Shown here piece after piece: positions 1-12,894 of a DNA stretch of 64,000 bases. The notes beneath the pieces were generated by a model that did no database searches, was not told where the DNA came from, and was given only the letters and a program-made list of their open reading frames with translations. Both the position numbers and the translations under genes were made by a program. This stretch comes from Albula goreensis (lineage: Eukaryota; Chordata; Actinopteri; Albuliformes; Albulidae): the NCBI GenBank assembly GCA_022829145.1, contig CM040753.1, positions 17,089,884-17,153,883 on the forward strand. Direction: 5' to 3'. The first letter of the stretch is position 1. The number at the start of each line of letters is the position of its first letter.

Positions 1-2061
1 TCACAATCATTTTTTATAATACAGAAATTTAGGTACACATACAAGACAACAGCAAAAATGGACATTATAGCTTACATGCTGTACACATTCTCAGTTAGAA
101 TTTGATGCCTGGGATGCTGGACCATAACAGATCTTGCAATGAAAAGGTCACATACATAATCAAACTACAATGACCATACTGCAAAAAAGAATAATAAAAA
201 TAAAACAGGAAAGAGGGAAGGTAGAGGCCACAAAGTTAGAAATATGGACAAACTGAAGGACACAGTAAATCTAAAAAAATTTTTAATAAATCATCATAAT
301 AACTGAAGTATTTGTAAAGCACTAAGGCTTTGTAAAACCCCTCGCCAGCATGGTTTGGTGAATCTATTGACAGCTCATTGTAATTCACGCAAATGAAACC
401 TCACTGTCCCACCATTGGTTTCTAGGCACTAAAATGATACATGTTACAACGATAATAAAACTCTGCAGTTAAAGATAGGAGAGGTAAATCTGCTGTTATT
501 TAAAAAAAAAATGCATCGATTCAGGGGGAAAACAAAATGCACAACAAAAAGCTTCCCACTACCAAACTCCACTCAGCTATTTATAGTTGATGGGGATGGT
601 GGGTTCCTTCAGTGAAACAGATTTTTTTTTAAATGACACAAAAAAGCATTTTTCAAATCATAAAAGTGATTGCAGAAATGCATGAAAGCGGCATGCGGGC
701 TGGCTGCTGAAGGTCAGAGCCCGCCACAGGGCTCTGCTCGGGTAGATTTACACTACAGATGCCAAGCGCCACAGTAAGCAGTCATCTGATTTAAGCAGGG
801 CTCTGGGGTGGATCAGAGCTGCAGTTTGCTGAATCTCTATGTTCTCTATCTCCAGTGAAAGGAGAGAAAAGTGACGGGGGGGAGGGGGGCCTTTTTGTCA
901 CCACAGAGAAATCCCGATGCATCCATGAAGTGAATGTTGAGATAATGCAGACGTCTTCTTATCTGGCCTTGGCCTATGCAAATACAAATCAAATTCTTTT
1001 TGGAGTGAGGGAGAAGGGGTGATTCAATTGAACACCCTTCCATGAAGAAAGTGCTCTCACACACAGATCATAAGAAAGGATGCAATAAACAACACTGAGG
1101 TGTGGAAAGGCCAGAGCTGCAAACACTGACTATCCGCAAGGCCTGCTGGCACAGTGCTACTGCATGCTGAAGTGGAATATGTTTAGTACTGCATGCATTC
1201 TGCCCCCACGAAAATGTAAAAAAATATGAGGTGCGTGCTTTACCCTTCAGCGGGCACAGCACGCCTTCACATAAATAACTCAGACAAGTCTTTGACAGCA
1301 GGTGTGTCGGAGAGGCAAGCATAATGCAATAACTCAACTACCACAACTCCAGTCCTGTTTGCTGTTTTGTTTTGGCTTCATTTCAATCGACAACCAATTC
1401 TTGACTTGGAAACAAGGTTTTGGGACTCTTCAGCTAATCAATGACTTAAATAGACCAATTAAGAGCTAAAACACCAAAAACCAGCAGACACTTTGGGCCC
1501 TCAGGCACGAACGGAGCTGTGCACCTCTGCTGTCAACACTGGAGCAGTACTGGAAACAGGGATACAACCCACACACACACAAAACACACACACTCTTCCT
1601 CTTCTCCTCTGTCACATTGAACGCTCCACACAACACAATTGTACTGCAGTTGTTTGCTTAAAGAGGTAAAAAAGGGCCTGAGATACAAATAGCCTTGTCT
1701 CTGAGTGATTTGTCAGCATAAGTGTGTATCTATACAGCGCTGACAGAATGACGCAGTGCAGCTGTTCCGCTGGGCAGGCCTGCTCTGGGTACGGTTCCCA
1801 GCAGTTCAGTTAGTGAGCAGTGATTACTCAGTAGAGCACCAGACTGGAGTTAGGGCTCATTTTTTCCTTCTTTTTTCAGTGAGGGGAGGAATCATGCAAG
1901 ACTAAACAGATTCCTCCCGGTTACTTTCCTTTATTCTCAGAGTGAATTCCATGCATGGGGATTTCATTACTACTTAGCTAACTATGAATTATTCATATCT
2001 GTTATGTGCTAATCCTACATACAGTGATTCAAAGACAGCATAATGCAGTGTGTGTGTCTCT
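1..2061. other. Non-coding stretch, possibly 3' flank of a minus-strand transcript
   Basis: No gene recognised. AT-rich with oligo-A/T runs. A minus-strand AATAAA (plus 1930-1935) follows the candidate terminal exon at 2062-2166 by about 130 nt. Open frames at 846-1337 have no recognisable motifs or biased composition. Confidence 0.3.
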
Positions 2062-2166
2062 TCATGAGGAGATGAGAGGAGATACTGAATACAATTCTGG
2101 GTCGCATGGCTTGATGTAGTAGATGGCATCGCTGTTGTCTTCCTGGCTGTAATCCTGTGGTACAGG
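2062..2166 (-). other. Candidate terminal coding exon, gene not recognised
   Basis: Minus strand: a good acceptor (tttaatgttcctcag) is followed by 34 codons, PVPQDYSQEDNSDAIYYIKP then CDPELYSVSPLISS, and TGA. A poly(A) signal lies about 130 nt downstream. The peptide has Tyr-containing YxxP-like motifs. It matches no protein I recognise and could be chance. Confidence 0.22.
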
Positions 2167-2573
2167 CTGAGGAACATTAAACAGGTGGACAGTGCTGTAC
2201 ATATTAAGTAAGGGATGACACATCACTTTGTGGAGCAGTGTTGTTTTTGCCAGAGAGAAGAGCGCCACCTAGTGACAGTAGTTAATGACATGTAGTCGAA
2301 GGCATGAACCTGCCAAGCAGGTCCTGAGTGATTAGCTGAAATGTTTCCCCACAGAATTCAACGTAGCTTTTTTTTAAATAATTTTGGATAGCATTTATTT
2401 TCTATGAAGAAAATGTTGATTCTTGTTACTTTTTATACATTGCTATAAACAACTTATTGTATATCATAAATACTGTAACACTGTAAATTATAAATATATT
2501 TTATGATTATATAAATGACTATTGTGTATATTATTAAGGAATATTTCATTTTAAAACACAAGCTGCTTGGTGG

Positions 2574-2724
2574 TTTATCCTGTTGAGGCACTGTTTCAGA
2601 GTGTGTGTGAAAAGGTCCCACAGTCAGCATCCAGTTAAGGCACTGTTTCAGTGTGTGGAGGCACTCCACATTCTGCATCCTGTTGAGAAAGTGATCCTAA
2701 GTGTGTATGGGCCCAACGGTGTGG
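2574..2724 (+). repeat. 48-bp minisatellite, site A (about 3 copies)
   Basis: The core TCCTGTTGAGGCACTGTTTC recurs with changes at 2578, 2630 and 2678, a period of 48-52 bp. The same unit family occurs in inverse orientation at 46497-46665. Confidence 0.75.
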
Positions 2725-3124
2725 CTTTAAACAATTCATACACTACAGTGTGAAAAGTTACACCACCTGACACCACCTGTTTCTGAGGAGAGAACTTAAC
2801 ATCTGTGCTGAGCACAAATGACTTTCAGAGATTGCAACAATAAGCTTGGCTTGTGAATGTGTTCAGGCATTACAACAAGCATTTTTAAAAATGCACAGTA
2901 TATGCTTTTACATATTTGATAAGTGTTAGTATTCCATCGGGACTGGGGCTGAATTGGAGGCATTCTGCAGAGCCATCCTCGGAATTATAAGAACATTTTA
3001 GTGTGGCACAAACCCTCACTAACAGCCTTCCCGTCCCTCATTTCCACCAACCCACCACCAACAGAACTCCCCGCCCCATTCCTCCTCACCCCCTAACAAA
3101 CCCCTCCAACCACACCGCTCTGCA

Positions 3125-3500
3125 CAGACCATTAAATCCTGCTTGTCGCAATTAAGCCTCGGTGCAATTAACTGTCAGAGCGTGGCAGCATGTCACGAAA
3201 CGCCGCCCTCGTCGCCATGGCCGGGCTGTCACTCTCATGCCCGATTCCAAGCCACTCCACTTTCACGGCTCTCAGCGCCTGTTAAGTGCAGGAATGCAGA
3301 ATCGGAGGAGAGAGCCTTGCGCAAGCTGAGCTGCGGATGAAGGGGAACGTTCAACAACAACAGCAATTAAGCACCGAGGCATTGTAAATGTCACACGGAC
3401 GGGATGCGCTTTTAATCGCGCGGCCCAGCCCACGAGCTGCTGGGGTCCGCCGGCTACAGGATCCCGTGGCTCTTGGGAACAAAGTCTCTCTCAGAACAAA
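3125..3500. promoter_or_regulatory. Candidate conserved non-coding element
   Basis: Unusually complex, GC-balanced sequence with several CpGs and homeodomain-type AATTAA cores (cgcaattaagcctc, gcaattaactgtc). It is flanked by plain AT-rich DNA and holds no convincing coding frame. It reads like a developmental enhancer, but conservation could not be tested. Confidence 0.3.
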
Positions 3501-4983
3501 CTGGCTGAGATAAAAGCCAGATAATGCCTGCAAGCTCTCCACACGTCCCTGACTGCAGCATTGGTAGAAACTGTTCTCTCTTGTCCCCTTTGATACATAA
3601 ATCCCATTCAATAAACATTTATAGAGCCAAGAGATGACAAGGAAAAGACGCAGAGACAAACATGGCCAGCACATAAAGAGATCTAATACATATAAAAATT
3701 GACACAAACCCTTTTTCCCAGATATGAGGACACAGGTATAGATTCTTACTTGTACAGAATCACGCACTGGAGTTTTTATCCACTCTCTTGGTTATTTCAC
3801 ATTTAATGCATCAACCCATACTCACAGTCCTCCTAATGAAAACCACTTTAAAAACCATATATGGAAGAGACAGGCAGGTTGCATGAGTTACAGTATGCGG
3901 TGAGCTAATACACATGCTTCAGGTGAAGGCTAGTTGTGTTCATGTCAGGTCAAGAACTTCTTGTACACTCATATTTATACATTTATTGCACCATAATGGT
4001 TTTGCAAATGGTACAGTACCCTCCCTTTATCACCTCTTTATACATATTCATTCATGCACAACTTCATCCCTGACTCTGTGAATAGCAGTTCCATTTCCCC
4101 TACATGTTGCCAGTGTGATGGTGGGGGAGTTCACTTTGACAGCTGAGGAAGACAGACTACCATGACATCTTCTGTTGCTGCCATGCTGTTCAAAGCTCCA
4201 TTTTGACTGCACTATGATGACTGAGCCCAGTTCAGACAGACCTATGTTGGGGATCTCTCTGGTGGTCAGCCTAGTGATCCATGTTTAACAGTCCCTGCTA
4301 AAAAGTGGATTTATACCTTTGTAGCATGGCCTGTGGACTCTTCAGCTGATTAAAGAGTTAACTTACCCACTTACGCACCAAAACCCACCTACACAAGTAG
4401 GTACTGCAGGTCTCCAGGATTTCGGTGAGATACCAAAACTCAGGAAGTAGTGGTGATGGCCTGTTCTGGGATTTGATGCTCTTAATTATTTAAGTAATTA
4501 GTAATTTCATCTGATGTGAAGCTTTTGATATATTCATGAGTAACAGCTGAGGACTACACATAAATGTTTGGAGCAAATATTACACTGGGGTCCGTTGTTG
4601 GAGTGAGCCAGTCTGGTCTCCGTAGCTGTGTACAAAATTAAGCCAGGATAATTGGTGGGATCAGGAGCCGGCATTCATGGCTTCCTTCCAGGAATGGAAG
4701 AATGCGCCCCTGCTATAGATACTGGAAAATGTGAAGACACTCTGTGTACACCCTGAGAATTTTCTGTGAAACTTGTTATTGATCAAAGTATATCCTGAAT
4801 ACAACACAATTTTACAAAGTGTTCTGTAAATAGTCAACAAAGTGCAGAAAGTTCCCAGGTGTGTAAAGGATTAAAGTATTTGAAATAATAACTTAATAAC
4901 AATAACCTTGGTCTGGTACCCATGCAGCAGCTGGAGGAGGAACACTGCTTTTGAAAACCTATTTATAAGTCACTAGAATTGTA

Positions 4984-5223
4984 AGTACACTGTAAAACCC
5001 AACATTTCTCATCTACTCAGATGGTTTGAGGAAACCTATCGCCTTGAACCATTTCAGAAGCTTAAGCTGATTGGGGTAAAGACCACTGGTAACTTAAACT
5101 GATTAATTTGAGTCAGGCAATTTAATCAGTAATAAGTTACCAGTGGTCTTTAATTGTTCAAGGCAGCTGGTTTCCTCAAACCCTTTGCAAGTAAACCAAA
5201 CCTATATGCTTTCATAGTGTACT
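4984..5223. mobile_element. Fold-back MITE, 240 bp
   Basis: Almost the whole segment is a palindrome. Termini are agtacactgta and, inverted, agtacactatga. Inside, ggtttgaggaaacc (5023-5036) pairs with 5169-5182, and an exact 18-bp arm, 5078-5095, pairs with 5134-5151. The start, acactgtaaaacc, resembles common teleost MITE ends. It has no coding capacity. Confidence 0.75.
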
Positions 5224-5787
5224 AGCATTATACTAATCCAAATCTATGGGTAACCAATAAAGCAAACTTCTGTCTTAACTTTACAGCTTTATCCATTAAG
5301 AATTTGTGTATGAAACTGTGAGGGTGGTTTCAGACTCAGAGTTACATGCTGTGGCAAAACTTTAGAAGAGGTCAGGGTCAAGTGTGTATGGAAAATTACG
5401 CAGATGTATGCTTTGACAGTAATTAGACAAAAGCCCATTTAACAGCTTATTCATTCAGTGCGCACCACAGTAAAGCCTTCGGACTGCTCAAGATGCTTTT
5501 AAGACAGACACCTCTGTTCCAGAGAGTAGTAAATTGAAGCTGTGGCTCCAGTCTTGCAGATTAATGGGGGGAGAGGGGATCCTGAGGCTCTCTGGTGGCA
5601 TGGTAACAGATGTGAGGGATCAGAAAGGCTTCAGCCACCAAATGACACCTCTTACTGACTGCATATATGTGTATGATGGAAACACCCTCATCGGTGCGTA
5701 ATGAAAGGAAATATAGAAAAATTAATAAATCAACCAAGTAGAATGCAAATATTAATGACTGAAAAGGAAAACATCACCCACAAAGGG

Positions 5788-5832
<45 letters not shown>

Positions 5833-5848
5833 GTTGTTGTTGTTTCAT

Positions 5849-5888
<40 letters not shown>

Positions 5889-5970
5889 TGTTTGTTTGTT
5901 TGTTTGTTTGTTTGTTTGTTTGTTTGTTTGTTTGTTTGTTTGTTTGTTTGTTTGTTTGTTTGTTTGTTTG
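5788..5970 (+). repeat. Compound microsatellite (ATT)n-(GTT)n-(TTTG)n
   Basis: ATT repeats at 5788-5832, interrupted GTT repeats to about 5886, then 21 near-perfect TTTG units to 5970. The three motifs differ by single steps. Confidence 0.95.
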
Positions 5971-6289
5971 GTGGCAGTGTTATTGTTTTATTAAGAGAAA
6001 GAATAACGACGAATTGTTATTTTGTTCGTATGGCAAAGTGTTGAAATATGAATTACTCATTCTGAGCTATAATGAGCAATGGTTTTAATAATTTACATAT
6101 GTTTAAAAAGGGATTGAAAAACAGTCAGCACTAGATCACCAGTTGGTATTTCTCAACTTCAGCGCCCACAATTTAAAATGTTTATCGTCTTTATTTATCA
6201 ACTATATTTGCGGTACTTGATGGTATATTAGAGGAAACATCATAGAAATTAACCTGCAGAGGTGCCTCGTTCAACGGTTGTTAAATAAA

Positions 6290-6670
6290 CCATTTGCATG
6301 ATTTTACACGACTGAGTTCGGCTGATGAATAATGCAAAGCCATAGCTTTTCCAGAAAAACAAGTTTTAATTGTCAGTAATTTGAAGAGTTTGGTTGCTCC
6401 GCGCTGATGAGCTGGGGGAAGCAACCTGTGAGAACCCAGCTAAATAACGAGCCGCAGAATTGATAGATTCCGGAGAGTGTGAAGAGAGAGGGAGAGAGCG
6501 CTGGCGCTCGCATCGCACGTACGCCTCATTTCCAGTCTGCCTTGTATCTGTCAGTCTCCACGCAGAGGCGGTGGAACTTATTTCTGATGAAACGGTATTT
6601 CGCTTTTTTTCCCCCACAAAGCGGTCCTACGGCTTACACTGTGCTGACTGGACACTTTCAGGATCCTTGG
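6290..6670. promoter_or_regulatory. Candidate regulatory block or non-coding first exon
   Basis: Locally GC- and CpG-rich sequence (gcgctggcgctcgcatcgcacg, 6499-6520) in AT-rich surroundings, with a purine-rich leader and octamer-like text upstream (atttgcat-type at 6293-6300). Open frames on both strands lack recognisable domains. It could be a promoter or an enhancer. Confidence 0.25.
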
Positions 6671-8129
6671 CTCGGGGAAAAAACATTTCTGAGAAAAGTT
6701 TGTTTTCCACCAGCCTGTCATTTACTCTCTTGTTTTGTTTCACATGTCTATACGAACATTTTAAGATGATGTTTTCAGTACATATGCCCTTAAATTATGT
6801 TTCTGAATACATTCTGTACTCTAGCCCAGTAACAGATCTGTAAAAGATCTTGAAAAATCAAAAATATCACTGCTTGTAACTTTTTATATGGAAACACACA
6901 TTTACACAGGTAATCTCTCATAGCAAGGGTTCCTCCTTGCCATGAAGACAATACTGAGGGCGAGATGCATTTAATGTACAGCAGTAAATATCCTGGATTT
7001 ATTAAAGATCCAGATCAACTTAAGGGAGCTGAAGTACATCAGAGCACCCAAATGGTTTTCATTAAACCAAAGCCACAGAAAAAGAGAGGTCAGGAAGCAA
7101 GAGAGGCTAAACAAATAAACACCATTTACATTCTCAGGCAAGCTAGTAAATCATATAAAAACAATACATTGACTAAACATTCTTAAATAATGCCTAATAT
7201 AAGTGGAATGGAACTTCTATAAAAGAATTAAAAGAATTTATGAGCCTACATACCATCTAACGTTGCCCCTTTCACCTGTCAACAATGCGTTTGTGTCCCC
7301 ACTCTAAAAATATCTCACACATCAGGCTTGTTGAGCTTCAGCTGTGTGATGTTTTCCAGTGTTTCAGAGCAATGAAAATGTTCAATTAATGTTTTTTTAA
7401 ATACTAAAGTCTTGTTATAGCAGTATTTGGTACAACTGCCATTTCACATTTGTGGAGCTAATATATCAGATCATCCATGAAATTCTGGAAAAAGGGGATT
7501 ACCTAATACATTTCTATCAGATTTAGATTGTGGGATTAGAAGACCCTCCATACCAAGTCATTGCAAAATATTTTATATAAATGAAAACTGTGTTTTATAG
7601 AACAGCCTGTCACAGAGCATTTTCATAATTCTATTTGCTAAACTCAAATTCTTACATTTGTTCAGGTTATACCATTGATTACACTGTAGTACTCTGTCAC
7701 AACAAAGAAAAATAACAAAAGGAGGTGGAAAATGAAGCAAAATATGGAAAATGAAGCAAAAAATTCAGAGTGAACTTAATGTTCAACAGATGGAACATTC
7801 AAAATACAAACATACTGTCTATCGACCAAATTCCTGGTTCTGGCATCAAACATTTCACATCAACCAATGGGATTGCCGGCTGAGAAAAATTTAGCCAAGG
7901 GAAATCTCCTCTGGGCTCCAGATGCTCAATCACTGTGGACTGTCTGTAAAGCACAGATCAGTTGTTTGGTGCAGGCTGCCTGCAACATAAGTGGTGCCAG
8001 TAGATTTCTGAGGTTGCTTTTTTTGGCTTGGGCAGTTAATGTTTCATACACCTCTGGCTGATTTTACCACATATTCCTGCCTTTCAGTATCTGCTTTCCA
8101 GTGGAGCCCCTCAAAAGAGTCATAAATAC

Positions 8130-8275
8130 TTAGGGGTAGTGTGCCAGGTCATATAGTTGGGGCTGGACGTGTGTTCAAGTTCAGGCTTGATGCAATACTG
8201 GATATTCTCTAGATTGTAAGTGAATGGCTAGCTGGTTGGGACGAATGACCTGTTCTCATCATCATGTTCTTACAC
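8130..8275 (+). repeat. Probable SINE/LINE-tail-like dispersed repeat
   Basis: The text ending in ggctagctggttgggacgaa, then tgacctgttctcatcatc, resembles 3' tails of repeats common in fish genomes. The family was recognised from memory only, and there is no second copy in this window. Confidence 0.4.
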
Positions 8276-8855
8276 AAGATCATAATTAATCAGAAGCTGC
8301 AGTTTCCAATTGGTTATGAGCAAAGGTCATCCTCAAAGTTAGGCTGGTTCATATCACAACTAAGACAGTAGTAATAAGCCTGCAAAGCAAGAATGAAGAT
8401 ATCCAATGGCTGAGACGTTAAGTCCAGAGAAGCTGGGAGCTGAGACAAACTGTGGCGAAAGGAACAGATAAGAGCCTGTTCAGAAAAAAGGTCAATCGAT
8501 TTTCATTTGATTGTCTGGTGGAGCTCTTATGAGGACCTTCAGGGATGACATTGAAATGTGAGCCTCCTTTCAGCCACCGGGGAAGCGGCATGGGGGGCGG
8601 AGGCAGGCATACGTCACGTCCCCTCAGTGTGACACTAACCCAGGTTACTCATGATACTGGAATAGAAAAAAGAGATCACATGGGGCAGAATTTAAAACAT
8701 CTCAAGGGGGATGGCTCCCCAGGAAGTTGGCTCTGACCCAACAGTTGCATCATTCGGGTGGTGAAATTTTTGCTGTCATTTTCCTCTTTGGAAATCAGAC
8801 ATTTCAACTTGAGACTACGGAGGCTCTGATGCTCAAGTGTCCTTCTACCCTTGAG

Positions 8856-8904
8856 AATAATAATAATAAAAATTTATTTTTATTATTATTATTATTATTA
8901 TTTA
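8856..8904. repeat. Inverted (AAT)n / (ATT)n microsatellite
   Basis: An AAT run is followed after a few bases by its complement ATT run, so the two arms can pair as a hairpin. Confidence 0.85.
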
Positions 8905-9174
8905 AAACTTGTAATGTTGTTGTAAGAGATGTGGATTTTTCAGTACAATGCATTAACTGTAAAATGATTCATGATTTCTGGTTTTTGGTAAGAAGGCGGC
9001 AAAATTGGATGACACTCAACACCCATGCTCTTATATTATGTAGTCAAGGGTGATGTAAGTTGTGTATCTCCATATCTCTCCCTGTGTCTCTCTCAAATTT
9101 AGCTTGCAAATTATTGCATTAATTGTTAAATATCCACCATGCATGCTATCATCCCCTCTTTGTTGCTCATGAAC

Positions 9175-9377
9175 CACACACACACGCACGCACACACACG
9201 AGCACACGCACACACACATGCACACACACACGGACACACACGCACACGCGCACACGCACACACACATACACACACACGCACGCACATGCATGCACACACA
9301 GACACGCATGCACACATGCACACACACATGCACACACATGCACATACGCACGCACACATATACACACTCACACACAT
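9175..9377 (+). repeat. Imperfect (CA)n/(GCAC)n microsatellite, 200 bp
   Basis: An alternating purine-pyrimidine tract of CA with CG and TG variants. It creates long His/Thr or Cys/Val open frames on both strands that are not genes. Confidence 0.97.
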
Positions 9378-11374
9378 GGTATTCTTTAGAAGTAAAATTT
9401 GAGATAATACCTGAAAAACTTCACACAAATATTATGTGTGTCTACATCAGCTGTTAGGGATAAAACAGCGTGATACTATGTGCTGGGTTTGACATTAGTC
9501 TGAATATTTTATTTTCTCAAAGCTACCATCCTGATTAAAGAACTGCCCACCCTTCTGGCAACATTGACTGACATCTTTTGATTCGGTGTAAAGCACAGTT
9601 TTTCTCTCAGTATGTGCCGTTTTTTGACCTGCGAGAGTTCAACTCTAGAAGAAAAAAATACATGCTAATCTTTGAGATACTCTTCATATAAATCAGGAGG
9701 AACTGAGGAACTACGTCCAGAGTGTCAGCGTCCCCAGAGGAAAAGAAAAGCCCTCTGGGAACACTTTACAGGGGAATTTGTCCTTCTAAATCACAGTGTT
9801 TGCTATCATTAGACACAGAAACATTTATTGTTCCTTTGAAGGATGAAAACATGAATCATTCTGCAGAAGTTCTCATTTAAAGCATTGAGAGAAGTATCCT
9901 GCTGAGAAGAAAATTAGAACAATTTTAGCATCGCAAGGAAAGCACAGAACACAGTGTACCATACCTCACTACACAGCCAAAAATCACTTTTTATGGCATT
10001 AAGTTTTATGTGACAAAATAATTACAGAGCTTGTTTAAAACAGCTTGCAGCTATGTCTTTTGTGGGAGTTTTTTTTTTTGTTTGTTCCACTTGTCGTTCA
10101 AATAATCTTTAAAAACAATATTTGGAGTCCTTCAGCCTTTAGACACATTAAACATTGCACAGGTTTTGAAGGTTTGCCAGGAGGACGCGATGGGTAATGG
10201 TAGGGGGGGGGGCTCAGGGAGCGGAGAGGCAGAACGGTGCGCACCCACGAACCGAGAGCAGCGCGGAAAAACATGTCAAAGAGGTGACGGTGGGAAAGAA
10301 CGAGGGCGAGAACGGGGAAATCAGAAAAGTGAGGAGAGAGATTTACGCCTCACTGACCAAGAACCTGTATTCAGAATGTCAGGGGTGGGTGGTAGGAAAC
10401 GGGGGAAGAGAGAGGAGTCGAGGGGTGGAGGCACATCAAAATTAGAAGATGAAAAATTCTATCTGATACTCATCAGTTTCACCTCTGAAGAAGCAATAGG
10501 GACATTTGGGGAAAACATGTAGTTGTTTCCTTTTATCAATATATTATCTTGAAATTGTATTTTACCTTATTATACTTGTTATTTTGTTTTGGTAAGGGAT
10601 ATTCAATACCCTATTTGTAACAGTTTACCACATACATTTCCTTGCATTATATATGGTTCACCTTCCCCAATTTATACTAAATGCCTGGTTCACAAAAGCA
10701 TTTAGTACATGCAACACTATTGTCGGTGCAAAAAATACAGCATGTGATTGGTTGATATCTTTTATTTACTGCAAACAAACATCATGAAGCTGAAATTGCA
10801 TGTGCAACAATTTTAACATGTGCTAAAGGCTCTGATACATTTGAACATAAGACCAGTAATATTGAGAGTTACATGAGGAACACATGGCAGTATTTGCCCG
10901 TGGTGGCAGATTTCGGCCTGTTGTGCATACAGCAGCACAGTTATTATGATAAAGTATATTTTGTGTATCATTTGTTGGGCTACCATTATGCCATAAGTTT
11001 GAAAGTATAAATAGGGTTTAAAAGCAAGGTAAACACAGGTCAGATTAATAGAAATGGTGGATATATTTAGACAGCAGGGGGATAACAGGTGAATCCCCCC
11101 AGAAAATATAGCCAAATGAAATTTTGGCCTTATCTCTGTGCTAGCCCCTAAATAATAACTCAGACAAGCGTGCATATTCTTCCCTGTTATCAAGCAAAGG
11201 GGCAGTGATGTCTTTGGTCAGACATTGAAAATATCTAATTATCCGACAACTCCATGACATATGGCCTTGATGAACTCATCCCTAAGTGTGGTGGGTGTGT
11301 GTGAGTGTCTGTATGTGTCTGTGAGGGTTGGGGGGGGGGTGTGAAATCCATCAACAATTCTTTAAAAGACTCAC

Positions 11375-11430
11375 TTTTCCTTCTGGGTGAGCAGTTGTAT
11401 GAATCGGCAGAGCTGATGGAGAGAGAGGAC
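11375..11430 (-). other. Candidate 56-nt exon, gene not recognised
   Basis: Minus strand: acceptor ccagtccattacag, then 56 nt open in the frame reading SSLSISSADSYNCSPRRK, then the near-consensus donor GGAAAA/gtgagt. A Ser-rich peptide ending in a basic patch. The splice sites are good but the length is so short that chance is possible. Confidence 0.22.
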
Positions 11431-12820
11431 CTGTAATGGACTGGAAGGTAAATGACGTGTGCTGTAATTATGAGCCTGATTATGGTTAACCACTGAACCC
11501 TCTTATCTGTCAAGCTGCATGTGTAGGGCTGGGGGGTGAGGCAGGTGGCTCAGTGCTGGGGCTCACAAACCTGTCATTTTGGAGGGAAGTGGGTGAGGGG
11601 GCTGCATTTTGAGGCCCTTTCTTCAGCCATCTGATCAATTCAGTGGCCTCCACCTTCACCCTCAGCAATGGCAGAATGCCCGCTCTCACTTACACTGAGG
11701 AGTCACTGCCACCTTTCCTTCAGCTGGATGGAGCACAGAAAAAAGAGGAGTCCAGAGAAGGAAGGGAGGGAAAAGAGGAAGTAAAAGAAAGACAGGAATG
11801 TGAATGAGGATGTTTCTAAGCTGCTTCAGCCCTCAAGCATTAAATCCCTGCAATGAGGAAGAAAATAGAGACAGGAAAGGCAAGACAGGGGAACATCCCA
11901 CCAACGTAAATTGCAGTCCAGTTTTGCCAATTTTGTGCTTTTTGTCTCTTTTTTTTTGCAAGCATACACAACCTAATAGATTTTTCCTCCATCACCCACA
12001 GTTCTTTTTGAAAGATTTTTCTTGGCATTGCTAACTTTTACAGAACTTGTGTGGAAGTGACAGCAAATTAAATGTATCAGCAAGAAACATTACAAATGCA
12101 CTTATCACTGGCAAACATCTGAGTCCTAATATTTAATACAGTGCAGTGAATAATCATTCTCACTCTCACTCCCATGTCAGAAAATGATTTAGCTGCACTT
12201 TATTGACTGAAAGAAAATCAACGCTGTTAACAGAACAAATTAGGAATGAAAAGTGAGGATCCCCCCTGGCTATAGGACATCAATTACAATTGAGTGTGTG
12301 TTTGCAAAAACTGTCTGGACCACTTTCTCTCGCTCCCATCCTCAGCAAATCAATTTGTCATATTCAAAAACACGAATGAGAAGCAATTTATTTCACACTT
12401 TAATGAATCAGTCATTTCCAATATCCTTTGTTGATGCTTGAGCTATACAGGGGGTGACAGTGTACCTCAGGTCAATAACAAGACCTTGGGGACAAAATAA
12501 AAAATCGATAGTAATTTTCTCATTTGAAATTTATTAAATTGATTATTTACAGTCTGATATTCCCCCATTTTCTGTTACGTGCAAGAGCCTGTGAATGTTT
12601 TTGCTAAGTAGAAATTATCACAGTCACATGGCTGTGGGGGTGTATATGTGGGCTTGTAGGCCCCAGCCTCAATCCAAAGTTATGCATCTCTTATAAACAT
12701 GAGAATGCAGAGAGAAACAGATGACCTTAAACACCAAGGACCCACATGCTTTTAATTGCTCCAAGTCTCAGTGAGTCAAAAATTCTGGGCATTTTGCAAT
12801 TACAAAGAAAAAAAAAATTT

Positions 12821-12827
12821 GTGTGTG

Positions 12828-12894
<67 letters not shown>
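12821..12894 (+). repeat. (GT)-(AT)n-(AC)n microsatellite
   Basis: About 35 bp of AT repeat flanked by GT on the left and AC on the right, so it is self-complementary across its centre. Confidence 0.95.

Noticed and set aside
6366-6843. Overlapping open frames up to 127 residues on both strands near 6.5 kb
   Set aside because: No recognisable protein and both strands are open to a similar extent, as expected from locally raised GC. Kept as a possible regulatory region only.
9031-9457. Several overlapping His/Thr-rich and Cys/Val-rich open frames on both strands
   Set aside because: They are translations of one CA/TG microsatellite with no start context, splice sites or domain.
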